This document shows positions 50,463 through 59,220 of a DNA stretch of 64,000 bases, piece after piece; the first letter of the stretch is position 1, and each line of letters opens with the position of its first letter. The DNA is taken from NCBI RefSeq assembly GCF_002078175.1, contig NZ_MWFK01000001.1:1116001-1180000 (forward strand), given 5' to 3'. Origin of the DNA: Streptomyces sp. M41(2017). Lineage in GTDB: Bacteria > Actinomycetota > Actinomycetes > Streptomycetales > Streptomycetaceae. Both the position numbers and the translations under genes were made by a program. The notes under the pieces were generated by a model. That model searched no databases. It was not told the origin of the DNA and saw only the letters and a program-made list of their open reading frames with translations.

Positions 50463-52880
50463 TCAGTCCCTGAGCAGGTCGGGGACCCCGGACGCGTCGG
50501 GATCGTCGCGGTCGCTGGAGACGACGGTCAGTTGCTGGGTCGCCCGCGTCAGGGCGACGTACAGGACCCGCAGCCCGGCCGGCGACTCGTCCGCGATCTC
50601 CGCGGGCGACACGACCACGTTCGCGTCGTACTCCAGTCCCTTGGCCTCCAGGCTGCCGAGGGCCACCACGCGGTCCCCGAGCCCGGCGAGCCAGCGGGCG
50701 GCCTCCTCGCGCCGGTTCATGGCGACGACGACACCCACCGTGCCGTCGACCCGGTCGAGCAGCCGGGCCGCCTCGGCGCGCACGGTCTGGGCGAGGGACT
50801 CCCGGACGACGGCGAAGCGCGGCTCGACGCCCGTGGACCGGACCGCGGAGGGCGAGTCCGAGCCCGGCATCGCGAGTGCGAGGACCTTGGCGGCCAGCTC
50901 GGCGATCTCGGCCGGGTTGCGGTAGTTCACGGTGAGCGTGAAGCGGCGCCGGGGGCGGGTGCCGAGGGCTTCGTCGCGTGCCTCGGCGGCCTCGTCCGGG
51001 TCGGACCAGGACGACTGGGCCGGGTCGCCGACGACCGTCCAGGTGGCGTGCCGGCCACGACGGCCGACCATCCGCCACTGCATGGGCGTGAGGTCCTGCG
51101 CCTCGTCCACGATGACGTGGGCGTACTCGGTGCGCTCCTGGGCGAGCCGCTCGGCGCGCTCGCGCTGCGACTCCTCGCGCACCGGCATCAGCTCCTCCAG
51201 GCCGGTGAGCTGGTCCAGCGGCTCCAGGTCGCGGCGCTTCCTGGGCCGCGCGGGCATCCCGACGATCGCCTGGAGCTCGTCGAGCATCGCCACGTCGTGC
51301 ACGGACAGCCCGTCCCGCTTCAGCGAGCGCGCCACCCGGCGCACCTCGCCCGGGTTGAGGATGCGCCGCGCCCAGCGTCCGAGCCGCCGCTCGTCGGCCA
51401 TCGCGGTCAGCACGCCGCGCGGGGTCAGCTCGGGCCACCAGGCGTCCAGGAACGTCAGGAAGCTGTCCTCGGAGGTGACGTCCTCGTCGAACGAGGAGCG
51501 CAGTTCGGCCGCCAGTTCCGGGTCGGAGTGCCGGGTCCCGGCGCCCGACCGCGCCCACAGCGCGTCGAGCAGCAGTTTGCGGGCGCGCGGGCGCAGCAGG
51601 TTGACCGGAGCGGTCCCGCCGAGCGCGTTGTGCTTGATGCGGTCGAGTTCGGCGGACTCCAGCTCGATGCGGCGTCCGAAGGCCACGACCCGCAGCCGGG
51701 TGGGGGGTCCGGCGGGCGCGGTGTCGGGTTCGCCGAAGGCGAGCTGCCCGGAGTCCGCGTCACGGGAGCCGCCCGACCCGTTCCGGCCGTTCGCTCCGCC
51801 GGGCGTCTCCAGCGCCCCGCGGGCTGCCTTCCGCAGCACCTTCAGCATCCGGTACGACCCCTTGGCGCGGGCGACCGCGGGAGCGTCGTACAGCGTGGCG
51901 CTCACGCCGTCGACGAGTGAGCCGATCGCGCGGATGGCGACCTGGCCCTCCTCGCCGAGCGAGGGCAGGACGCCCTCGGTGTAGGCGACGAGCAGCGGGG
52001 TCGGCGAGACGATCAGGATGCCGCCCGCGTACCGGCGGCGGTCCTGGTAGAGGAGGTAGGCGGCCCGGTGCAGGGCCACCGCGGTCTTGCCGGTGCCGGG
52101 GCCGCCCTCGACGTAGGTCACGGAGGCGGCGGGGGCGCGGATCACCAGGTCCTGTTCGGCCTGGATCGACGCCACGATGTCGCGCATGGAGTGGCTGCGG
52201 GCCTGGCCGAGCGCGGCCATCAGCGCGCCGTCCCCGACGACGGAGAGCCGGCGGCCGTCCAGCGCGGCCGTCAGCTCGGGACGCATCAGGTCGTCCTCGA
52301 CGCCGAGGACCTTGCGGCCCTTGGAGCGGATCACGCGGCGGCGTACGACCCGGCCCGGGTCGACCGGGGTCGAGCGGTAGAACGGGGCCGCGGCGGGCGC
52401 CCGCCAGTCGATGACGAGCGGCGAGTAGTCGGCGTCCAGGACGCCGATACGGCCGATGTGGAGCGTCTCGGCGATGTCGGCGGTGTTGTCCTCGCGGACC
52501 GCGCCCTCGGCGGGCTCGACCGCCGTGTACGCGCCGTCGGGGCCCTTCTTGCCGTCCTTCCCGAGCAGCAGGTCGATGCGGCCGAAGAGGAAGTCCTCGA
52601 ACTCGTTGTTGAGCCGGTTGAGGTGGATTCCGGCGCGGAACACCTGGGCGTCGCGTTCCGCGAGCGCCCCGGGCGTGCCGACCTGACCGCGCTGGGCGGC
52701 GTCGTTCATCAGGAACTCGGCCTCATGGATCTTCTCCTCGAGGCGCCGGTAGACCCGGTCCAGATGGTGTTGTTCGACGCCGATCTCCCGGTCCCTCACG
52801 GAGTCGTCCTGGGCGGACTTCTCCGCTGCGGACGGACGGACCGAACCGACCGCGGATTCCTGCTGAGCCTGAGCGGCCAC
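50463..52880 (-). CDS. helD: HelD-family RNA polymerase-recycling ATPase (UvrD-like)
   Basis: The 805-residue protein has the HelD layout. An N-terminal charged antiparallel coiled coil (about residues 30-110, EQHHLDRVYRRLEEKIHEAE) is followed by a 1A-type domain with Walker A EGGPGTGKTA (259-266) and later motifs VIVDEAQDLTPMQW, VVGDPAQSSW and YVALTRATQQL. HelD proteins remove stalled RNA polymerase from nucleic acids; actinobacterial relatives (HelR) can give rifamycin tolerance. No rifamycin-associated element is visible upstream. GTG 52880 has AAGGGGG upstream, inside a potential hairpin. Confidence 0.88.
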   Translation of the reverse strand: MAAQAQQESAVGSVRPSAAEKSAQDDSVRDREIGVEQHHLDRVYRRLEEKIHEAEFLMNDAAQRGQVGTPGALAERDAQVFRAGIHLNRLNNEFEDFLFGRIDLLLGKDGKKGPDGAYTAVEPAEGAVREDNTADIAETLHIGRIGVLDADYSPLVIDWRAPAAAPFYRSTPVDPGRVVRRRVIRSKGRKVLGVEDDLMRPELTAALDGRRLSVVGDGALMAALGQARSHSMRDIVASIQAEQDLVIRAPAASVTYVEGGPGTGKTAVALHRAAYLLYQDRRRYAGGILIVSPTPLLVAYTEGVLPSLGEEGQVAIRAIGSLVDGVSATLYDAPAVARAKGSYRMLKVLRKAARGALETPGGANGRNGSGGSRDADSGQLAFGEPDTAPAGPPTRLRVVAFGRRIELESAELDRIKHNALGGTAPVNLLRPRARKLLLDALWARSGAGTRHSDPELAAELRSSFDEDVTSEDSFLTFLDAWWPELTPRGVLTAMADERRLGRWARRILNPGEVRRVARSLKRDGLSVHDVAMLDELQAIVGMPARPRKRRDLEPLDQLTGLEELMPVREESQRERAERLAQERTEYAHVIVDEAQDLTPMQWRMVGRRGRHATWTVVGDPAQSSWSDPDEAAEARDEALGTRPRRRFTLTVNYRNPAEIAELAAKVLALAMPGSDSPSAVRSTGVEPRFAVVRESLAQTVRAEAARLLDRVDGTVGVVVAMNRREEAARWLAGLGDRVVALGSLEAKGLEYDANVVVSPAEIADESPAGLRVLYVALTRATQQLTVVSSDRDDPDASGVPDLLRD

Positions 52881-52881
52881 C

Positions 52882-52934
52882 GGGCCCCCTTCTGACGTGC
52901 TGGGCAGCCGTCAACCGTACGCGAAGGGGGGCCC
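52882..52934 (-). promoter_or_regulatory. Hairpin that could mask the helD ribosome-binding site
   Basis: AAGGGGGGCCC at 52924-52934 and GGGCCCCCTT at 52882-52891 are complementary (10 bp with one bulge) around a 32-base loop. Read as RNA, the helD-proximal arm contains the AAGGGGG ribosome-binding site, so the stem could limit translation, or act as a terminator for the upstream rsuA gene. Confidence 0.4.
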
Positions 52935-52964
52935 GCCGGGCTACGTGCGCGCCCGGGGGTTCGC

Positions 52965-53789
52965 TCACGCGTCCACTTCGACGAGCCGCTTCCCGTCGAA
53001 GGTCATGACCTCGAAGTGGTCGATCTGGTTCGGCGTGAAGGCCGCGCCTCCGTGCACGTAGAGCGGCTGCTTCGCCTCCTCGGCCTTGGCATTGGGGATG
53101 CCGTAGCCCCACTTCGGGACCGCCCAGGTGGTGACCGTCTCGCGCTCGCCGTTCTTGCCGACGGCGATCAGGGAGCACTTGAGCGGGCCCTTGACGTTCT
53201 TGAGCTGGAGGACGGCGTGGGTGCCCCAGTCCTTCGGCTCGACGGCGACGACGGCGTTGACCTTGGTGGTCGGGTCCGTGGCCTGCGTCTTGTCCGTCAT
53301 CACGTCGAAGGCGGCCTTGGCGGGGCTGGTCGCGTGCGCCTGCGGCACGGTCGTACCGCTGTCGCTGCCGCCGTTGACGGCCATGACGGTCAGCGGACCG
53401 CCGACGATCAGTGCGGCCGCGGCCGCCACCAGGTACATTCCACGCCTGCGCTTGTGGGCGCGGCGTGCCGCGACCTCGTCGACCAGTCGCTCCGCGAGCC
53501 GTGGGCTCGGGCGGGCCGAGAGGGACTCCGCGATGGCCGGGCTGCCCTGTGAGGCCGGCAGGTCCGCGAGCGCGGCGAGCATCGGCTCCATCCCGGCCAG
53601 CTCGTCGAGCTGCTGGGCGCACCACTCGCAGGTCGCCAGATGCTCCTCGAAAGCGCTTGCCTCGGCGTCGTCGAGGATGCCGAGCGCGTAGGCGCCGACG
53701 GTCTCGTGGATGTCTCCGGGGCCTTGCTGTCCCCGCGGACCCTGCATGGCTCCCGGACCACCTGTTCCGTAACCCCCGTACGTGTTCAT
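52965..53789 (-). CDS. rsuA: Zinc-associated anti-sigma factor (RsuA-like)
   Basis: The 274-residue anti-sigma factor has a cytoplasmic ZAS domain with HLATCEWC (H50, C54, C57) preceded by H28, one membrane helix (about 117-137) and an extracytoplasmic domain. Its start overlaps the stop of the ECF sigma gene (ATGA), the usual cognate arrangement. Signals outside the membrane would release the sigma factor. The symbol follows the S. coelicolor SigU/RsuA pair because of matching gene order with helD, malic enzyme and hupA, as I recall it. Confidence 0.82.
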   Translation of the reverse strand: MNTYGGYGTGGPGAMQGPRGQQGPGDIHETVGAYALGILDDAEASAFEEHLATCEWCAQQLDELAGMEPMLAALADLPASQGSPAIAESLSARPSPRLAERLVDEVAARRAHKRRRGMYLVAAAAALIVGGPLTVMAVNGGSDSGTTVPQAHATSPAKAAFDVMTDKTQATDPTTKVNAVVAVEPKDWGTHAVLQLKNVKGPLKCSLIAVGKNGERETVTTWAVPKWGYGIPNAKAEEAKQPLYVHGGAAFTPNQIDHFEVMTFDGKRLVEVDA

Positions 53790-54370
53790 GCCGTCACCCC
53801 CCGCTCCTCCAGAGCCAGCTTCATCGACCGCAGGGCGTAGAACACCCGGGAGCGCACGGTGCCGCTGGGGATGCCGAGCGTCTCGGCCGCCTCATTGACC
53901 GTACGCCCTTTGAAGTATGTTTCGACCAGTACCTCCCTGTGAGCAGGGGTCAGGTCGTCCAGCGCGTCCGACAGTGTCATCAGCCACAACGCCTTGTCGA
54001 TCTCGTCCTCCGCGGGGATGACCTCCAGCGGCGACGGGTCGACCTCCTGCGGCCGGGCCTGCCGACTGCGGTGGCCGTCGATGACGATGCGTCGGGCGAC
54101 CGTCACCAGCCAGGGGCGTACCGAACCGGTCGCTCGATTGAGCTGGCCGGCGTTCTTCCAGGCACGGATGAGTGTTTCCTGCACGACGTCCTCGGCACGC
54201 TGCCGGTCGCCTGCGACCAGGCGCAGCACGTACGCCAGCAAGGGCCCCGCGTGTTCCCGGTACAGCGCACGCATCAGCTCCTCGTCGGGTTCGGTCGACG
54301 AGGACTGCTGAGACATGCGATGTCGGGCCCTTGGCCTACGTTCGTCAGCCACGGCGGAATCCTTGCGCAC
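53786..54370 (-). CDS. sigU: ECF RNA polymerase sigma factor (SigU-like)
   Basis: The 194-residue protein has region 2 (LLAYVLRLVAGDRQRAEDVVQETLIRAWKN, read in parts, and RPWLVTVARRIVIDGHRSR) and region 4 (LTPAHREVLVETYFKGRTVNEAAETLGIPSGTVRSRVFYALR, read in parts), with no region 3. It directs transcription of an extracytoplasmic-function regulon under control of the overlapping anti-sigma gene. The GTG start at 54370 follows GGAGGT; ATG 54316 is an internal alternative. In S. coelicolor SigU affects secretion and differentiation; transferring that role here is inference. Confidence 0.83.
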   Translation of the reverse strand: MRKDSAVADERRPRARHRMSQQSSSTEPDEELMRALYREHAGPLLAYVLRLVAGDRQRAEDVVQETLIRAWKNAGQLNRATGSVRPWLVTVARRIVIDGHRSRQARPQEVDPSPLEVIPAEDEIDKALWLMTLSDALDDLTPAHREVLVETYFKGRTVNEAAETLGIPSGTVRSRVFYALRSMKLALEERGVTA

Positions 54371-54541
54371 GCCTACCTCCGGTGTCCGGGGGTTCCCCCA
54401 GTCGGTCGCTCATCACCGGGTACGTGTGCTGGTACGCGGGTGTTCAAAGTGCACAGGGTTTTTTCTGTTTGAGTTGTGAAGACAGCGAAAAGGAAGCGTA
54501 TCGATCACCTCCGGTCACAGGAGGATCACGGACGGGTGTGG

Positions 54542-55129
54542 TCAGGCGCGGGCCAGGGCCGCCCTGCGGCGATGCCGGGCCACCCGCTCCCGATTGCCGC
54601 ACACCTCGCTCGAACACCATCGTCGCCGCCGGCCACGCGAGGTGTCCAGATAGACGATCGGGCAGTTGTCACCTTCGCACTGTCGCAGACTCGCCCGCGC
54701 CGCAGGGTCGGTGAGCAGATCGAGGGCGTCCCGGGCCACCACGGCGAGCAGTTCGGCGCAGCCGGGCTCGGTGTGCAGCCGTCGGCGCAGCGAGCCGTCG
54801 TCGGTGCGGACGGCCCAGGGAGCGGGCGGCGCGGCCAGGGCCGCGGCGTTGACCCGGGCGAGGGCGCTGTCGGCGGGCCGGCCGTCCAGTTCGCCGCGCA
54901 CCAACTGGGAGATGTGGCCGCGCAGTTCCCGGAAGCCGAGCAGCCAGAGGGTGTCCACCGAGTTCAGTGGGGTGCCCGCGGGCACCAGGCCCGACGCGAC
55001 GACCCAGGCGCGCAACCGGCCCGCGGAGTCGAGCCGTTCGTCGGGATGGGTGGTGGCCGTCAGGTCCAGGCAGATCCGCCCGGAGTCGAACCGCAGGTCG
55101 TACGAGGCTGTGGCCGTGCCCGCTGCCAT
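54542..55129 (-). CDS. CGNR zinc-finger (ABATE domain) regulator
   Basis: The 195-residue protein has an N-terminal ABATE-type domain with FDSGRICLDLTATTHPDERLDS (read in parts). It ends in a C-terminal CGNR zinc finger, CEGDNCPIVYLDTSRGRRRRWCSSEVCGNRERV (read in parts), whose last motif names the family. These are DNA-binding regulators of stress-type genes. It is divergent from the DUF1772 gene across about 240 bases and is its likely regulator. Confidence 0.87.
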   Translation of the reverse strand: MAAGTATASYDLRFDSGRICLDLTATTHPDERLDSAGRLRAWVVASGLVPAGTPLNSVDTLWLLGFRELRGHISQLVRGELDGRPADSALARVNAAALAAPPAPWAVRTDDGSLRRRLHTEPGCAELLAVVARDALDLLTDPAARASLRQCEGDNCPIVYLDTSRGRRRRWCSSEVCGNRERVARHRRRAALARA

Positions 55130-55367
55130 GCGCCTGTCACCGCCTTGGGGTCACCCGCCGTGGTCCCTCCTACAGTGCATGCCCGCACGCCGTGCCGGAA
55201 GACTCCGTACCACCCCGTACCGGACACGTTCACGACACCCGCGCACCGGCCGCGCCGCACGCCGTTCCGCGGCCCGGCTCCGCGCCGGCGAAACGGTGGA
55301 CGCCCGCGTATGCGACCGCGCTCCTCGGCCATGTCACCCGCCGGACCGGACCGCTTGACTGACGGAC

Positions 55368-55973
55368 ATGACGACCGACGCGAACACCACGAACACCGAA
55401 CATCCCACCGGCACGAACACCGGCACCGACCTGGTGCGGCGGCGCGGCACGGCGGCGGGCGTCCTGGGGGCGGCGACCGTCGCGATGGGCCTGATCGCCG
55501 GCGTGTTCTACATCTTCGCCTGCGCGATCATGCCCGCCCTGGCCCGCAGCGACGACCGCGTCTTCATCGAGGTCATGCAGAACGTCAACGACGTCATCCA
55601 GAACCCCGTGTTCTTCCTCGCCTTCCTGGGCGCACTCGTCCTGACAGCCGTCGCCGCCTGGCAGTCGCGCGGCGCCCCGCACCGGTGGTGGGTGTTCGCC
55701 GCCCTCGCCGCCTACGCGCTCGCCGTCGCCCTCACCGCGGCCGTGAACATCCCGCTCAACGACGACCTGGCCGCCGCGGGCGCCCCCACCCGGATCGCCG
55801 AACCCGCCGCCGTACGCGACCGTTTCGAGGACACCTGGGTGGCCTGGAACGTCGTACGCGCCGTGCTCTCGACCGTCGCCCTGGCCTGCCTCGCCCGCGC
55901 GCTGTACCTGTTCCGGCGCCCTCAGGCGTCGGCGTACTTGGAGTCCGCGGCCGGGTCGAGCGCGAGCCGGTAG
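55368..55973 (+). CDS. DUF1772 (anthrone oxygenase-like) membrane protein
   Basis: The 201-residue membrane protein matches the DUF1772 pattern: four helices, GVFYIFACAIMPAL in the first, then IEVMQNVNDVIQNPVFF and NIPLNDDL in loops. Related proteins include anthrone oxygenases, but most members have no known reaction. It is paired divergently with a CGNR regulator. Its 3' end overlaps the convergent HemD-like gene by 52 bases. Confidence 0.85.
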   Translation: MTTDANTTNTEHPTGTNTGTDLVRRRGTAAGVLGAATVAMGLIAGVFYIFACAIMPALARSDDRVFIEVMQNVNDVIQNPVFFLAFLGALVLTAVAAWQSRGAPHRWWVFAALAAYALAVALTAAVNIPLNDDLAAAGAPTRIAEPAAVRDRFEDTWVAWNVVRAVLSTVALACLARALYLFRRPQASAYLESAAGSSASR

Positions 55974-57091
55974 CCGCGCTTGACCACGGTCTGGATCAGC
56001 CCGGGCGCGCCGAGTGCCGTCCGCAGCCGGGCCATCGCGGTCTCCACGGCGTGCTCGTCCCGCCCGGCTCCGGGCAGCGCGCGCAGCAGCTCCGCCCGCG
56101 CCACCACCCAGCCGGGCCGTCGCGCGAGGGACCGCAGCAGCGACATCCCGGCGGGCGGTACGGGCCGCAGCGCGCCGTCCACCAGCACCGCGTGCCCGCG
56201 GATCTCCATCCGGTGCCCCGCGACGGGCAACGTCCTCGCCCTGCCCGGCAGTTCCTGGCAGAGCACCTGCACGAGCGGCGCGAGCCGGAACCGCTCGGGC
56301 TGCACGGTCTCCACGCCCTCGGCCTGCAACGGCAGCGCGGTGACCGGGCCGACGCAGACGGGCAGCACGTCGTGGCGCAGGGCGGCGACGATGTCCGCGC
56401 GCAGTCCTCGGTCCCCGGCACGGGAGAGCAGGGACGCGGCGGCGGGCGCGCTGGTGAAGGTGACCGCGTCCAGGCCGCGGGTGAGGACGGCGTCGAGCAG
56501 CCGGTCGACCGGCCCGATGTCCTGCGGCGGCATCCACCGGTACACCGGCACGGGCACGACCTCGCCGCCGGCCGCGCGCAGCGACTCGACGAACCCGGGC
56601 AGCGGTTCACCGTGCAGCAGTACGGCGACACGGCGGCCCTCGACTCCCTGGTCGAGCAGCCGTCCCAGGACCTCGGACATCGACTCGGAGACGGGCGACC
56701 ACGCCTCGGTCAGCCCCTGGGCCCGGATCGCGCCCTTCACCTTGGGTCCCCGGGCCAGCAATTCGGCCTCTCCCAGCCGCGCGAGCAACTCCGCGCCGAG
56801 ACCCCACCCATGGGCGGCCTCGACCCACCCCCGGAACCCGACGGCGGTGCTGGCCACCACGAGATCGGGCCCACGCTCGACCAACTCCCGCGTCACCGAG
56901 CGCAGTTCCCCGTCATCACCGAGCGGCACGATCCGCAGGGCGGGCCCGTGCACGACGGCGGCCCCGCGCCTGCGCAGCAATGCGCCGAGCTCCTCGGCCC
57001 GCCGCGCGGCGGTCACCCCCACGGTGAACCCGGAAAGAGGCCCGGGCACACCCCCCGCCCCTCGATCCGACCCCTGCAGTTCGTCGTACAT
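55922..57091 (-). CDS. Uroporphyrinogen-III synthase domain fused to winged-helix DNA-binding domain
   Basis: The N-terminal ~250 residues resemble HemD (FTVGVTAARRAEELGALLRRRGAAV; LDAVTFTSAPAAASLL; VCVGPVTALPLQAEGV). The last ~100 residues form an OmpR/PhoB-type winged helix (DGALRPVPPAGMSLLRSL; AGRDEHAVETAMARLRTAL; IQTVVKRGYRLAL). Such fusions occur next to nitrate and nitrite assimilation genes in actinobacteria and may act as heme- or nitrogen-linked regulators instead of biosynthetic HemD. No nitrate transporter is adjacent here. The ATG 57091 start is chosen; 57112 adds seven residues. Confidence 0.83.
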   Translation of the reverse strand: MYDELQGSDRGAGGVPGPLSGFTVGVTAARRAEELGALLRRRGAAVVHGPALRIVPLGDDGELRSVTRELVERGPDLVVASTAVGFRGWVEAAHGWGLGAELLARLGEAELLARGPKVKGAIRAQGLTEAWSPVSESMSEVLGRLLDQGVEGRRVAVLLHGEPLPGFVESLRAAGGEVVPVPVYRWMPPQDIGPVDRLLDAVLTRGLDAVTFTSAPAAASLLSRAGDRGLRADIVAALRHDVLPVCVGPVTALPLQAEGVETVQPERFRLAPLVQVLCQELPGRARTLPVAGHRMEIRGHAVLVDGALRPVPPAGMSLLRSLARRPGWVVARAELLRALPGAGRDEHAVETAMARLRTALGAPGLIQTVVKRGYRLALDPAADSKYADA

Positions 57092-57380
57092 AGACCGGCG
57101 CTCGCCTCGCACTCGTCGAGTCGTGGTCCGGCACCGAAGACGTCGGCCACCGGGAAGGGGGTTCTCATAGGTCCGCGAATGACCGGGAGCCTGTCAACGC
57201 CCCATGACAACCAGGGTTCCCCCCGATGTCGGAGCTGTTACGGGCGACGTGAAGGGCGCGCGGACGGGGCGCGGGACGAAGGGGAGGACGAGCGGGGGCG
57301 AGGGGTGAGGCGGGGGAAAGGTATACGGCTCGTGCGGGGGTGGTGGGCAGAGAGGGAAAGGGCAGGGTGGCTGGTCCGGG

Positions 57381-58397
57381 TCAGGACCGGGCCGGCGGCT
57401 GGGACTGCGGCTGCGGCTGGGCGTGGCTGGTGTACGGGTTGGGGCCGGGATGCCGTGCCGGTGCGGGGGCGGACGGATTGTAGGGACCGGGGGCGGCGGG
57501 GGCGGCCGGGGCCTGGGCTCCGTAGGGACTCTGCCCCTGGGTGGGGGGCTGGGCGTAGGGGCCCGGCTGAACGTGGGCCGAGGGAGCGGTCGGCTGGGCG
57601 TAGGGGCCCGGCGGGGTGGACTGGGCCGACGCGGTGGGCTGCGTCGGCGCAGCGAGGGGCATCTGTGGGGCCTGAGGGGGCTGTGGGGAGGAGGCGCCGT
57701 ATGGACCGACCGGACCGTACGGGCCGTACGGGCCGGGGGTCTGCCCTCCGTATCCGGCGCCGGGTGGGCCGCCGTGCCCCCCGTAACCGGCGTATCCGCC
57801 GTACCCGGCCGTCGGCGGCAGGTACCGCACGCGCCCGCCCTCTTCCGTCACGGGAGCGAATCCGGCCGCTTGCAGCCGGGCCGCGAACTTGGCGTTGCGC
57901 TTGCGCGTGACGACGATTCCGATGCCGAGGACGACCATGAGAACGGCCCACAGGACTCCGGCGACGGTCCAGGCGACGGAGTCGCCGCCGGTCCGTACGC
58001 CGAGGACCACACAGGCGACGGTGAGGCCGACGAACCCGTACCGCATCCGCTTCTCGGCGTTCTTGCCGGTGAGGTCGAAGTTGATCCGGGCCTTGAGGAG
58101 TTCAAGGGCGTCGGGGACGACGGGAGGGAGGGAGACGCCGTCTCCGGCCTTCGGATACTGGGCCCAGTTCTGCGCGGCGCGCGCCTGGGCCTGCGGGGCG
58201 GGGTCGGGGACGATGAGCATGGTGAGCGCGTTGTTGCGACCGCTGCCCTGCCGTACGTCCGCGTACTCGTACCCGAACTGCTGCGCCGTGAAGGCGAGTC
58301 GGGCGAGCTTCTTCACGGAGGCCATGGGGCTGGTGAGCTGCACGGGCTCCCCCGAGGCCATCAACCGGAACATCTGCCGAACCTGCCGCTTACCCAT
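57381..58397 (-). CDS. Membrane protein with Pro/Gln/Tyr-rich tail
   Basis: The protein of about 338 residues has a basic N-terminal domain (MGKRQVRQMFRLMASGEPVQL; KLARLAFTAQQFGYEY), a pair of helices (about 119-160, including VGLTVACVVLGVRTGG and VLWAVLMVVLGIGIVV), and a 150-residue low-complexity Pro/Gln/Tyr/Gly tail. I recognise no family. The G-rich plus strand from 57240 to 57420 is its tail and 3' region. It is the last gene of the minus-strand run that includes the WXG100-like genes; a 120-base gap separates it from the next gene, so membership in one operon is possible. Confidence 0.75.
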   Translation of the reverse strand: MGKRQVRQMFRLMASGEPVQLTSPMASVKKLARLAFTAQQFGYEYADVRQGSGRNNALTMLIVPDPAPQAQARAAQNWAQYPKAGDGVSLPPVVPDALELLKARINFDLTGKNAEKRMRYGFVGLTVACVVLGVRTGGDSVAWTVAGVLWAVLMVVLGIGIVVTRKRNAKFAARLQAAGFAPVTEEGGRVRYLPPTAGYGGYAGYGGHGGPPGAGYGGQTPGPYGPYGPVGPYGASSPQPPQAPQMPLAAPTQPTASAQSTPPGPYAQPTAPSAHVQPGPYAQPPTQGQSPYGAQAPAAPAAPGPYNPSAPAPARHPGPNPYTSHAQPQPQSQPPARS

Positions 58398-58519
58398 CCC
58401 GCCCCCAACTCCCCGCACTTCAGCCACGTTCACAGCAGCAACGGGGGTCAGCTTTTCATGGGGGTGGGGGTACGTAGGAGCGAGGTGGGGGCGGTTTACC
58501 AGGGCTTGACCGGCCCTGT

Positions 58520-59200
58520 TCAGCCGCCCGCCACTTCCAGAGGGCTGTCGAAACACACGGTGGACGCCACCTGGCGGAGGATCGCTCGGTACTGCTCGTG
58601 ACGTGCGACAGCCGTGGTGCTCAGGGTGCAGACCGCGAGTCGCTTGCAGTCCGGGTGCGGCAGGTGAGCGTGGAACTGGATCAGAGGCACCTGCGGCAGA
58701 CCGCAACCCGCCCTGGGTGTACGGAGCGTCTCACTGAAAGTTGCCGGACCGCAGGCGAGTTCGGCGCACTCGATCCTCGTGCTTCCTACGGGGCCACCTA
58801 CCGCGCGAGCTGCTGTCACGGCACGCGGTGACACTGCGGTCGGCACCCAGGAGACGGTGAGGAATGACAGCAGCGGTCTGCTCCCACCCGGAGTCGTCTC
58901 GTCTACGTCATCGCGATGCAGGCCGACCGAGCAATGGACGATTCCCGCTTCACTCAAGCCTCTGAGCAACTCCTGGCCCTGGGCGAGCTGGGCGATGAAC
59001 TGCTGCCGGGCCATCTCGTCCGGCGCTGCACGGAGAACGGGCGCCAGAGCCGAACGCAGCTCTCCGGCCGACGGTGAGTCCGGCGACGGGAGCAACGCAG
59101 TGAGTGGGAGGGCGGTGAAACCCGCCGGCTCCGCGAACCAGATCTCTGCTTCCGGGTCTTCGGCCGAGTCCGCGACAGTGAAGGTGGGGGCTGTGGTCAT
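58520..59200 (-). CDS. Hypothetical protein of the WXG100-like cluster
   Basis: The 226-residue protein is mostly soluble. Its N-terminus is acidic, with an FTALPL hydrophobic patch, and it continues with an alternating helix-strand pattern ending in LRQVASTVCFDSPLEV. I recognise no domain. It starts 20 bases after the preceding cluster gene with AGGA ahead of the ATG. It could be an accessory or chaperone-type protein of the cluster; this is inferred from position. Confidence 0.7.
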   Translation of the reverse strand: MTTAPTFTVADSAEDPEAEIWFAEPAGFTALPLTALLPSPDSPSAGELRSALAPVLRAAPDEMARQQFIAQLAQGQELLRGLSEAGIVHCSVGLHRDDVDETTPGGSRPLLSFLTVSWVPTAVSPRAVTAARAVGGPVGSTRIECAELACGPATFSETLRTPRAGCGLPQVPLIQFHAHLPHPDCKRLAVCTLSTTAVARHEQYRAILRQVASTVCFDSPLEVAGG

Positions 59201-59220
59201 CAGGTCCTGCCGGGTGCGAG

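Noticed and set aside
52881..52964. A rifamycin-associated element upstream of helD.
   Set aside because: HelR genes that respond to rifamycins carry a conserved inverted repeat upstream. I could not find anything resembling it; only the GC-rich hairpin is present.
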